DNA of 64,000 nucleotides. Source: Chrysaora quinquecirrha (lineage: Eukaryota; Cnidaria; Scyphozoa; Semaeostomeae; Pelagiidae). A program made the translations under genes and the position numbers. The DNA lies in assembly GCA_014526335.1 (NCBI GenBank), contig JACTAT010000200.1, positions 313,777-377,776 of the forward strand, in the 5' to 3' direction. The notes under the pieces were generated by a model. The model was not told the DNA's origin. It did no database searches and worked only from the letters and a program-made list of their open reading frames with translations. Positions 55,360 through 64,000 of this stretch are shown here, in pieces (the first letter of the stretch is position 1; every line of letters starts with the position of its first letter).

Positions 55360-57006
55360 GTCCTGTCATATACTGGGCCGTGGGCCCGCCAAGAAAAGTA
55401 GACACATTTGCAGTGATATCTCTTAATATCTATACAACAAAAACCGTAATTATACATTTCCAGAGAGAAATGAGATTTTGAGCCAACTTCGATAAAAAAC
55501 ATTCAAAAGGAAATCAGAATCGTTATGATTTTTATGATTTTCGCTCAGCTAGAACAGAAAATTGCCTATATGTTGTCTGTGTTTGCCATTGCCGTTTAGA
55601 GATTTGACCAAAGAGTCATCCCTTTTAGTCTACCAGCTCAACAGGAGTGTGATTGCAGGACCGAATTAAGGCACTTTTTCTCCAAGCTGAGATAAAATCA
55701 TGAAAATCATTGTATTGCTAATTTTGGTTTTAGGGACACCTAAACTGTATTAAAGAAATATGAAAGGGGTTCCAAACTTTACCTTTATCATTTCGAGGTG
55801 TTTTTTGAGAAATTAGGAAGATTATCTGTGGTTTAGATTTTGATAAATATCTCTGCAAATGTGTCTAATTTTTTGGTGCACCCAGTATTTTATTATTGTC
55901 CTTCATTTGTTTATGTGAAGCGTAATTTGCAGTTAGGATCTCGTCATATTGTAACCAATTGTGATTTCGTTGAAATCACCTTCTGAAAATATGCATTTGA
56001 TTATCAGTTTGTACCATTTTTTAAAAATTCTATGACGTCATCAGAAATTTGACGTCATAGCTAATTTTTTTAGAAGGACTATAATAAAAATATTTTTGTT
56101 GATAAACTGAATTGATGACGCTGATGAGGAAGCTGTTATTTTTATGAAGCTGGCGTGCTTAATAATGTGTAATTCGATTGTTTTCTCATGGAGGACTGGG
56201 TCCGTGTATTTAGGTCTAAAAATAGCATTCAGGGGCCAATTTTGATTGGGGTTCTGACCCTATTTTTTCAGCATGTTCAACTCTATATGTGTGCCAAGTT
56301 TCATGTTGGTATCATAAAATGCACGATTTTAACGATAAGCTCCCTCACTATTGGAGATAAAACAAATTCAACTTAACTCGAACCTAATCATAATTCAAAA
56401 CCTGATTTAATTTAGCTTGATTACGCTTGAGTTATATTATCTTAATTTAACCTAACTTAATTCAAAAAAGTTTAACAGAAACCAACCTTAATAAGAACTT
56501 AATGGCTGGTTATTGCAGTAGACTGAGCAACAAACACATGAAATTTATAATCCTATAAAACACTAAAACTCTGACATGATTAATAAGGCAGCCTGTAAAG
56601 TGCATAACCATTGAATGTTTTAAATCTGAGAGAAATATCTATTTTTTATCACTATACTATACGCACATTCTACCAAGACAGAACACAGGCATGCATCTAT
56701 AAAAGTGTCATTTAGGGGGAACCAAAGAAAATGCAAAATGTATGAAAGGAATACCACGAAAATAATACAGGAATAAGGGAACTTAGGGTCTGATCCAGGG
56801 ATTAGGGAACATATTTTCCACAGAACGTAACTTAAGAATTTTGTCTGTAGGCAAGTAGGTCTGGTGGAAAACAGTGCTGAAGTGAAATCAAAGTTTATTG
56901 TTGCTCTCCAGGCACGAAGCAGAAATGTATGCTTTTTTTCTGAACACTGAACATTATGTGCTTTGAAGTATTTGAACATTTTACTTTAAACATGGGTGGT
57001 AGGGGA
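55360..57006. other. Non-coding spacer
   Basis: No family recognised. Two TGACGTCA palindromes (56033-56040, 56050-56057) lie close together. A degenerate TAACTTAA-type repeat runs over about 56370-56490. A minus-strand frame at 56620-56979 (119 aa, hydrophobic) has no motif support. Confidence 0.45.
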
Positions 57007-58494
57007 CTAGTGTGTTAGCCTAAACCATAACGCTACAAGAACTAACCTATGACATATCATATAGAAATTTATCAATTTGAATTTACGATATTTTTTATGT
57101 TCTTACCTTGTTTATTGTCTTTGGCCAAACATTCTCAAGACATGTTGCAAATTAACTTTCAAAATGTGTGCCGCCATATTACATTGCCTTGGGAATCCTC
57201 CAACACCGAAACGAGGTGAGAAGCAAAAGGATATTTATTATATTAACATATGGGTAGGAAGAGGGGATTGGGGACAATAGCATCTATTGTTTGGAAATGC
57301 GCAACTTATCTCCCAAGGCTTGTAACATTTTCCACAAGGAATCAAGCGTGGAATTATCAGAAAATTTCACATGTTTTCAGGGGATAATCACCTTGACTGG
57401 CCTAAATGAAACCAAATGGCAGAGTAACTGCTGTATGCTGGAGACAATTTGAATGCGCTTGAAGAGTGTGGCCCTGTTCTTCAAAATCAAAGAGATGGTC
57501 GAATGATAAAACTTGTTGCAGAACTGACAAAGCCGTGAAGCAAAACTTAAAATGTGAGCGAAAGGAAGGGCATCACCCTTCTCTTTGATGTGTGGTCGTG
57601 TTTTTTTGACGATGAAGAAGGAAGGAAAAACAAGAGGATAGGCCTTGCTCTATACGAGTAAACAGACCAAAAGATGCAAGAATCACTAGAACTGCAAGGT
57701 CTAAAGAATGTATTATTGAAATCTTTTACAAAAACTCAGGCGCTGTTCTTGCTGCTGACAAGCCACGAGGAACTTCTAGGCCATTTATGCTACGCCATTG
57801 CCTGGCCTAGTAGGGTCCCTCAGACAAACATGTGATGCCGCATGCAAAAAGAAGCCACAATTTTTGTTTGTGTGTGGCCTGTTCAAACTGGATACACATT
57901 CAAAGAAATTTATTTGACTGGAGGTCACTTTGCAGAGCAAGGAGAGCGGCACACAGATAACTAACATTATTATCAAATTGTTAAAGTAAGAACTTACGCC
58001 TACTACTTGAGATGTTTGACACCAAAATATCACAAAAGAAAATTTTAAGGGATAGAGGGATGATTTCGCAACTTGAAATTGTTATAATGGAGCATAAAAT
58101 AACTGTACCATTCTTAAAAGATGTTTCAATGCATATATTTACTTCAGTTGAGAATGAGTGCCCAGGCTGTGACGTCACAGTCTGGGCTTTTAGTTCAAAT
58201 TTGTGGAGGTTCAATGTTACATGCCTTGTCGAAAGAATCCAGGTCAGCTGGTGCGTTCTTCCTAGCCATTCTTTTTTTGATTGTGATATGACCTCAGAAC
58301 TGTGCCTGCGTAGAATCTATGGCGGCAAACATTCACAGTCATTGATTGCTGTGCAAATTTTCGTGAATATGTTTGGCCAAAAACAATAAACAAGGTAAGA
58401 ACATTAAAAATATCGTAAATTGAAATAGATAAATTTCTATATGATATCGCATAGGTTAGTTCTTGTAGCGTTATGGTTTAGGCCAACACACTAG
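57007..58494. mobile_element. Non-autonomous TIR element (1.5 kb)
   Basis: Inverted repeats of about 170-185 bp start CTAGTGTGTT(A/G)GCCTAAACC at 57007 and, inverted, end at 58494. GGGA flanks both sides (57003-57006; 58495-58498), a possible 4-bp target duplication. The interior has short frames only (58012-58389, 125 aa; no domain) and a strong palindrome at 58160-58187. No transposase, so it would depend on another element. The superfamily is not clear from these ends. Confidence 0.65.
58160..58187. promoter_or_regulatory. 28-bp palindrome centred on TGACGTCA
   Basis: GCCCAGGCTGTGAC then GTCACAGTCTGGGC: one mismatch in 14-bp arms, with a perfect CRE core TGACGTCA. It could bind ATF/CREB-type dimers or just form a cruciform. 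Confidence 0.45.
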
Positions 58495-59333
58495 GGGAGG
58501 TATCACAATTATGCCTGGTTAGTGTAAAACCGGACTTCAAAATCTGAGTCAGTCGGTCGGTCGGCATAAAAAATCTTAGGGTTTTTCGAAAATCTAACTT
58601 GCTGTATAGAAATTCACGAAAAAGCGCATAAATATTGCTTTTCTTCTTTTAAGAATATCATCCCCGGGTCAAGCTAGGCCCTCTCCGTCTAAAATTTCTT
58701 TCTGGTAAACAAACGATTGTGGTGCTTTGCCTTCCTTCATTGTGATAAACCATGGCACAGGCCCATCCCGCAGTAAAATAAGATCAGAAGATCAGTACAA
58801 GAAGAAAAGCAGATTAAATACAGGAAAAATTCGAATTTTAGCCATTTATTTACCAATTTTAATGCAGAAAAATAAGAAAAACTGTAAAGTAAATTTTTAC
58901 ACGACTCAAAATCTTGGGTTTTTTCATTTTCGAGGCTGGTCGTTGGTTTACACTAATGGGATAATAGTTTTCAATTCTATAAAAACTTTCCTTGTACTGA
59001 GAAAGATGCTGGGAAAGCTGCATCAGAGTATAGGTTGTCCAGCTGCTCAAACCATTTGCTCATCATTTACTACGCTTTCCAACTTTATTTTTGTTGTTGT
59101 TTCTTTTGACTGGTCTTTTTCCCTTCCCCAACTGCTCTATTTCCTTGATTGCTTGTTGCTGTGCAGCTTTTGGGGCTGTCTTTCAAGTGCTTTTATAGCA
59201 TTTTTGGCAGCTCTCTGTTGTTAACTTTCTTAGCTCTACAAAATAATCCTTTAACCAAGCTAGGCCTTACAAAACCTGTGATTAATGCAGGAGTCATTGC
59301 CATTTTTTATCTTTATTTGTTGCTTTGTCTTTT
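58495..59333. other. Spacer with short GTCG repeat
   Basis: Contains AGTCAGTCGGTCGGTCGG at about 58546-58563. Frames on either strand here have no recognised motif; some minus-strand sequence may belong to the Polinton-like remnant to the right. Confidence 0.35.
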
Positions 59334-59990
59334 TTAGCTTCCTTCTCCTTTTCCTCCTACCTTTTCCCTTCTGTAGAGTAAAATACTATCAATAGGAAAG
59401 CTACCCAAGCTATAAACAGCTCTTGTTTGTAAACCTGCGGCTGCTTTCGTTGCAATCCACTTTGCTAATGATTTGATAAAAAAACCTACAACTAAGGTTG
59501 CAAGAGCTGCACTCTTCTTTGCAGTGTTTGTATTTATAAGCAATTCAGACTGCGTAGGGTTTTCATAAATGTATTCTCTCTTTCCATGTTTGACGAAAAT
59601 GATGAAAGCCAGAATTTCACAGTTCCTTGACAAGCTTCAATGCTCCAGTCGGTGTTCTACTTATAGGAATATCTTCACTCACAAGAAAGGAAATGCTGCC
59701 GCATATCAGTTGTAAATCATGACCAGCCTTACCGGCATTTCAGAATAATATTGATCACTTTTTTCTTTGATAAATTTCAAAACATCACATGCAGGTAAAT
59801 CTTTCCACTTTGTTATTGACACTTAAGTTGTGTTGGAATATCTTGAACCTTCTCAGCAAATGAATCAATTTCTTCTTTTTTCATATCCACCAAATCATTA
59901 TATTCATCCAAAGTTAGTATTACCATAGTTGCATATTTATCAGCCATATCCATACAAACTGGGAGATTCTAGTGTGGGGTGAATCTATAG
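59334..59990 (-). pseudogene. Unassigned coding debris, same strand as the ATPase remnant
   Basis: Minus-strand pieces MADKYATMVILTLDEYNDLV (about 59950), TKWKDLPACDVLKFIKEKSD (about 59800) and a 99-codon frame (59633-59334, with SLAKWIATKAAAGLQTRAVY). They look protein-like and lie directly downstream of the Polinton-like ATPase fragment, so they may be other genes of that element. No function can be given. Confidence 0.35.
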
Positions 59991-59999
59991 ATGATTTCT

Positions 60000-60295
60000 A
60001 CAATGGAACATAAATAAGTGGATGGCCTTCATCAGCAATATATTTGAGTGGAGTCAGAGTTTTGAGAAAAGTTGCAAAGCAGATATCCATACGGTGAGCT
60101 GCTGATTTTGCAAAAATATCAAAAAAAATATTATGCTTTTTCTTAGCAAGACTTGCTGAGCCATTTGACTCTTTTCATGTCGATTCTTAAACAGTACAAC
60201 ATAATGTGCATTTAATGAAAGATTTCTAATTTAAGTTCCCTTTGGAAATATGTTTTGCCATTACATTGTCACGCTACAGTTCAAATCAGATCTTC
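60000..60295 (-). pseudogene. Polinton-like (Maverick) packaging ATPase, C-terminal remnant
   Basis: On the minus strand: WQNIFPKGT, a stop, then IRNLSLNAHYVVLFKNR (about 60225-60175) and KSQMA. In a shifted frame, SSPYGYLLCNFSQNSDSTQI follows (about 60100-60040). This run of motifs (QNxFxxG, SLNxxYxVLFKNxR, PYGYLLxD) is the C-terminal part of the FtsK/A32-type genome-packaging ATPase of Polintons and related virus-like elements. The Walker A part is missing. Several stops; dead copy. Confidence 0.55.
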
Positions 60296-60357
60296 CACAT
60301 GAAAACACTTTCCGATATCTTTCATATTTGCAATTTGGAGGTTGAGAAGAATACTTT

Positions 60358-60399
60358 ATTGTTTGATATAACATACCATAGTATAGTATATCAAACAAT
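60358..60399. repeat. Perfect 13-bp stem hairpin
   Basis: ATTGTTTGATATA (60358-60370) and TATATCAAACAAT (60387-60399) with a 16-nt loop. Lies upstream of the ATPase remnant on its strand. Confidence 0.6.
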
Positions 60400-60810
60400 A
60401 GTATCAAAGACAGGAGAAAATATTTCAAATATCGCTTATCCAAAATTCAGATTGGGAGAAGAAATTGTCAGACGGATTCCTGTTGTGCCAACTTATGGTG
60501 ATTTGTCCAAAAAGCTAAATTATTTATTTTCTTAATACTTTATGGTATATTCATATTTCTTTCAAAAAGTTTGTTCAAGGAATCATGGATCTGTTACTGT
60601 CAGCATCAACAGAAGAGTTGACTGTAGTAATAGAAGAACATGAAGCACCAAGGATCACTTGTTGACCAATTTCAAAATCAAAAAAAAAAAAGTGAAGCAG
60701 TGCAACAATACAAAGAGGACATACAAAAGAAGTCATATTGTGTCCATCAGGTAAATAAAATTTTTTATTTTTGCTTTGCTTCAAACAATACACCTTTTCA
60801 GTATCCGCTG

Positions 60811-61047
60811 ATTTGCTTTCACAAAGAAGCCTGGGACGAGTTATGGGGTGAAAGATTTCCAATGCATCCTTAGCGACAACGTGTTTAGGTGATTTTGTGA
60901 GAGAGAAGTTGTGTTGCTGATTAAAGTTTGTTGATTTACTCGTATTTGTTCTAGTTTATTCATTCAATTTTTTATTCTGCGTAGTCTGTTATCAAGAGAG
61001 CAGTTTTCTTACAAACTTACAACAAGTACTTTGCTCTCGCAGGCTAC
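60811..61047 (+). repeat. Left TIR segment of ISL2EU element 2
   Basis: Shares AGTTATGGGGTGAAAGA, TTAAA-GTTTGTTGATTTAC and GCAGGCTAC with the inverted right end. Contains a splice acceptor (CTCTCGCAG/GCTAC at 61042) just before transposase coding. Confidence 0.7.
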
Positions 61048-62085
61048 ACAACTTGAGTTTTCTGCTGCATGTTGGAAGACTCTTGATCAAAACATGGTCA
61101 AAGAACTGGAGGAAGAAAGAATGCTTGGTGCACTTTGACATGACAAATGAAAACAATGTCAATAGTGTCATCAATTCTGGACAAAAAACATTTACAGTGA
61201 GTTGCATAAAGAAAAATGCTGATATGAAATTTTACACCCGATTACAGTCAGTAAATGTCTTCAATGCTATATTTGAGCTGTTAAAGCCATACAGTGCTGG
61301 ATTGAAATATTGGAGAGAGGAAAAATATGTTCTCTCCCACAAGTTAAAAAGTAAACGTCCAACAAAAACAATGAAATTTACTGGCAAAGATCAGTTTCTA
61401 CTTGTGCTAATGAGAGTTTGATTAGGTCTCCTAACACATGACTTAGCCCAAAGATTCAACATTTCAGTTTGCACATGCTCAACAATCTTTTCCACTTGGA
61501 CAAAATTTCTGAGCAGTACCTTTGCAGATGCAGTGTTAACCTGGCTTCCCCACGATGTGACAACATGTAATCTTCCTGATATGTTTAAGAAAGGCCATTG
61601 TAAGACCAGGTGCATTATTGACTGCTCTGAGGTTTTTATAGAGAGACCAAAGGCATTAGATGTACAGGCCGCAACATGGTCAGACTACAAGAAGCATAGC
61701 ACTTTGAAGTTCTTGATTGCCATATCACCAACCGGCTACATAATGTTTGTATCAGACTGTTATGGTGGAAGAACATATGACCAGTATCTTCCCAGAACAG
61801 TGCTTTTTTCAATAAGCTGGAGTATGCAGATGAGGTCATGGCAGATCAGGGTTTTCAGATAAAAAAAGACCTTTTGCACCATTATTGAACTCTAAGTATA
61901 CCCACTGGTGCTCTTGCAAAGTCACAGATGACTGCAAATGGATGCAAAACAACAAAAGAAGTTGCAAACCTTCACATTCATGTCGAAAGGGCAATCAACA
62001 GGGTAAAAAAATTTAGAATTTTAAAGAACATTCTACCATTAAATTTTTGTCTTATATTGATGAAATAATTCGTTCTTGTGCTGCA
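61043..62085 (+). pseudogene. DDE_Tnp_4 transposase of ISL2EU element 2
   Basis: Frame 61053-61421 carries NADMKFYTRLQSVNVFNAIF and FTGKDQFLLVLMRV. An in-frame TGA at 61419-61421 stands where relatives of element 1 have Arg (LVRLRLGLL there), so a CGA to TGA change is likely. It resumes in the same frame: RCIIDCSEVFIERP (Asp), then after a frame change near 61800 VMADQGFQIKK (Asp) and LHIHVERAINRVKKF (Glu, about 61985). All three acids survive, but stops and a frame change kill the gene. No THAP finger is visible upstream, unlike element 1. Confidence 0.75.
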
Positions 62086-62096
62086 CTTTGTAATAT

Positions 62097-63724
62097 TCAG
62101 TCCCCACTTATTAAAACCACCAAGTCAAACGTTTTAAACAATGATGGCACATAATACTTTTCACAAAACTGTTTACAAACTTTCTGGAGTTCAGTCCAGT
62201 AGTCTACATCAAAATAAACTTTATCACTAACTGAACAATGGGCAGTCCAGACAAAAAAGTAGCATGAGTTAACTTCGAGTTGCAGCCATCTGGACCTGGC
62301 ACTGAGTGTAATGTTTGTCCTTTTGCAAGAAAGGCAATTATACATTTTCATCTGTTTGTGATGCATGGTTGATGGAATATGGACACTTGATTTCAAGGCA
62401 TGATATTCCACAGCAGCTGCACTGAACAATTTGTCAGGGCTGCCACCAACAAAAAGCCCACAATCAATGATGGTCACATCTTTGTGTGTCTTGAAGAAGG
62501 CTTCTTTGAATGAATTAACCCCATCTGAATCCATTGTGCGGCCATATTTTAAGGCTGGTATATCAGGGTTCAGGTGAGTTTCTCAAGAAACTGTTTGGAT
62601 GATCGCAGACAAATCCGCATTTTGCTTTCAATAAAGAAGTCATGCGTGTCTTGACATCATGCGCTTTTGATGCTGTTATAACATGTTTTCTGAATGAAAA
62701 CCACAGAGGGTTACTGCTCTGTCCCAAGGTTGCATTCTTAATCCTGTCTGAATTTGATGGCATGTATGCAGCAATACTGCTAATAAAAGATTCCGCATTT
62801 GAAAAGTTCTTCGAATGGTCATCCAATGTCCATAGTTTTGTTAATGCTTTTTTGCTCTCTTGTTTGACCTCTTTTGCTACTGCTGTAAAAAAGATTGACT
62901 CCTCTTCTTGGCAGGTTTCTTTCAGGGCAGCATTTGAAAACGTCAGTTTTCTTCTGCTTCCAAAGACTTGGAATTTTTTTGGGGGAGCAGTTCAGCTCTT
63001 GAAGCTTTTTACCTCTTCTTCCAAAATCTCCTCTGCTCAGCTTCAAGTCCTTCACTCTCAGAGGCCTCACAGTTTTGCTGTTTGGAAGCCATTGGCATGG
63101 TCTTGATGTGCACGAGGGGTTTGACAATCCCATTATAATGGCAGCTTCAACCCGGAAAAGAGCTGCTGCAACATGATGCTGCCATGCAACAGCAATGAGC
63201 AGCAAGAACCTTCCCAGTTTCTTTAGAAAGGCAAACCCAGAGCTTGTTAGGCACATCTGAAATCTTTTGAAAAGGTCTACAAACTGTTTTTAACAAACAT
63301 AGTTTGCTTGATGGGTTTACCTCATTGTACTTGAGAGGATGAAGCCATCCACTTGTATAGTAGCTAAAGGCTTTAGAAGTCTTATAGTCGCTCAAATCCT
63401 TTGAAACCAGTTCACTTGGGTGAAAAGACAAGAAATTATAAATGTCTGGATAGAGTGTCAACTTTCTTCTTCCGTGAGCCATCCACTGTCCAATTTGAAA
63501 GGGCCGGGAATAGTTTCCCCATCAACTTTAAGTTTTGAAGAATATTGTTGTGCAACTTCGGCTTGAACTTCTTCCGCTGTTTTTATGATTGGCACATCAT
63601 TTTCTTTTGCAACAAAACATCTTGACACCAATTCTTGCTTCATGCCCCTAATTTTCTATGCTCTAAGCCGAAGAAAACTTTTCAACTCATCTACTTTCAT
63701 GGAAGAAAACATTGCAAGATCCAT
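62097..63724 (-). pseudogene. SAP / SWIM / YqaJ-type nuclease of ISL2EU element 2
   Basis: Minus strand from ATG 63724: MDLAMFSSMKVDELKSFLRL, a SAP-type DNA-binding helix pair (ends KQELVSRCFVA after a TAG). Then comes KVLAAHCCCMA and, in another frame, HHVAAALFRVEAA: a SWIM finger whose Cys between the two halves is lost. SRPCQWLPNSK follows. YqaJ part: LGQSSNPLWFSFRKHVITAS (about 62740), CGLFVGGSPDKLF (metal Asp, about 62460) and FFVWTAHCSVSD (about 62250). The ExK pair is not readable. Frame changes near 63620, 63190, 62820 and 62550. Compared with element 1 this protein has an added SAP start. Confidence 0.7.
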
Positions 63725-63767
63725 CTTCTTGTTTTCGAATGAAAATAAGGCAATTAGGAGCACGAGC

Positions 63768-64000
63768 GTAGCCTGCCAGACCAAAGTACTTGTCTAAAGT
63801 TTTTAAGAAAACTGTTCCCTAAATAACAGACTATGCAGAATAATAAATCAAATGAATAAACTTGAAGAAAGAAGGGTAAATCAACAAACTTTAATCAGCA
63901 AAACAACTTCTCTGTCACAAAGTCACCTAAAAATGTTGTCGCAAAGGACGTGGTAAAAAGTCTTTCACCCCATAACTCTTCCCAGGCTTCTTTGGGAAAG
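63768..64000 (-). repeat. Right TIR segment of ISL2EU element 2 (incomplete)
   Basis: Inverse of 60811-61047. Read on the minus strand it ends with GGTCTGGCAG/GCTAC, a splice acceptor at the same place as in the left TIR, just before the nuclease gene. Confidence 0.7.

Larger units (their letters stand above)
60811..64000. mobile_element. ISL2EU-type element 2, decayed, cut by the window end
   Basis: Diverged inverted repeats pair 60811-61047 with 63768-64000, and the right one runs off the window. The left outer end may lie further left than 60811. Genes are convergent as in element 1: plus-strand DDE transposase and minus-strand SAP/SWIM/YqaJ protein, meeting near 62095. The TIRs differ at many positions (for example GAGAGAGAAG versus GACAGAGAAG), so this insertion is much older than element 1. 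Confidence 0.7.

Noticed and set aside
56620..56979. Hydrophobic 119-codon minus-strand frame as a membrane protein gene
   Set aside because: No splice support, no homologous motif, and isolated in repeat-rich DNA.

Overview
This window is A+T-rich eukaryotic DNA. Coding regions are split by introns with canonical GT..AG ends, and there are no operons or ribosome binding sites. I found no rRNA, tRNA or CRISPR array, and no gene I could call an ordinary host gene. Almost everything recognisable belongs to transposable elements. The mix (ISL2EU-type elements with YqaJ nuclease plus THAP transposase, a MULE-like element, Ty3/gypsy, several LINE types, a Polinton trace, and a Cys-rich gene type common in marine invertebrate genomes) suggests a marine invertebrate such as a cnidarian, sponge, mollusc or lower deuterostome. 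I cannot narrow this further.

Layout. 1-4.8 kb: broken Ty3/gypsy gag-pol with its RNase H region replaced by other DNA and a degenerate AATCTT microsatellite, ending in a putative LTR. 4.8-8.8 kb: non-coding DNA with LINE debris. 8,837-23,632: one very large MULE-like DNA transposon. It has long inverted arms with tandem ~357-bp units and a 10-bp target duplication. Its minus-strand genes encode an SGNH hydrolase (spliced exons), a DDE transposase, an HMG/PHD/ubiquitin-protease protein and a Ulp1-type SUMO protease. 23.8-24.4 kb: LINE ORF1 remnant. 24,443-28,168: nearly intact ISL2EU-type element with convergent SWIM-YqaJ and THAP-DDE genes. 28.7-34 kb: a LINE split by a minus-strand gypsy fragment and a TTAA-flanked MITE. 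34-35.7 kb: a second LINE, facing it tail to tail.

36.4-40.8 kb: multi-exon transposase-like gene A (minus strand). 41.8-43.8 kb: a third LINE. 44.5-47.7 kb: THAP-type transposase gene. 48.1-55.4 kb: a gene with XPG/FEN-like nuclease motifs and a Cys-rich C-terminus, split by a 5.7-kb element (48,236-53,911; 16-bp TIR; 8-bp target duplication) that carries gene B, a paralogue of gene A. 57,007-58,494: non-autonomous TIR element. 59.3-60.3 kb: Polinton-like packaging-ATPase remnant. 60.8 kb to the edge: a second, decayed ISL2EU-type element with a SAP-SWIM-YqaJ gene, cut by the window end.

The strongest candidate for something undescribed is the 14.8-kb MULE-like element. It pairs a transposase with a deubiquitinase, a SUMO protease, a PHD finger and an SGNH hydrolase, and it has copied a piece of its own Ulp1 gene into its terminal repeat array. 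Many frame breaks across unrelated elements lie in or next to short homopolymers. Some may therefore be assembly errors rather than real decay, and the coding state of these genes should be read with that in mind.
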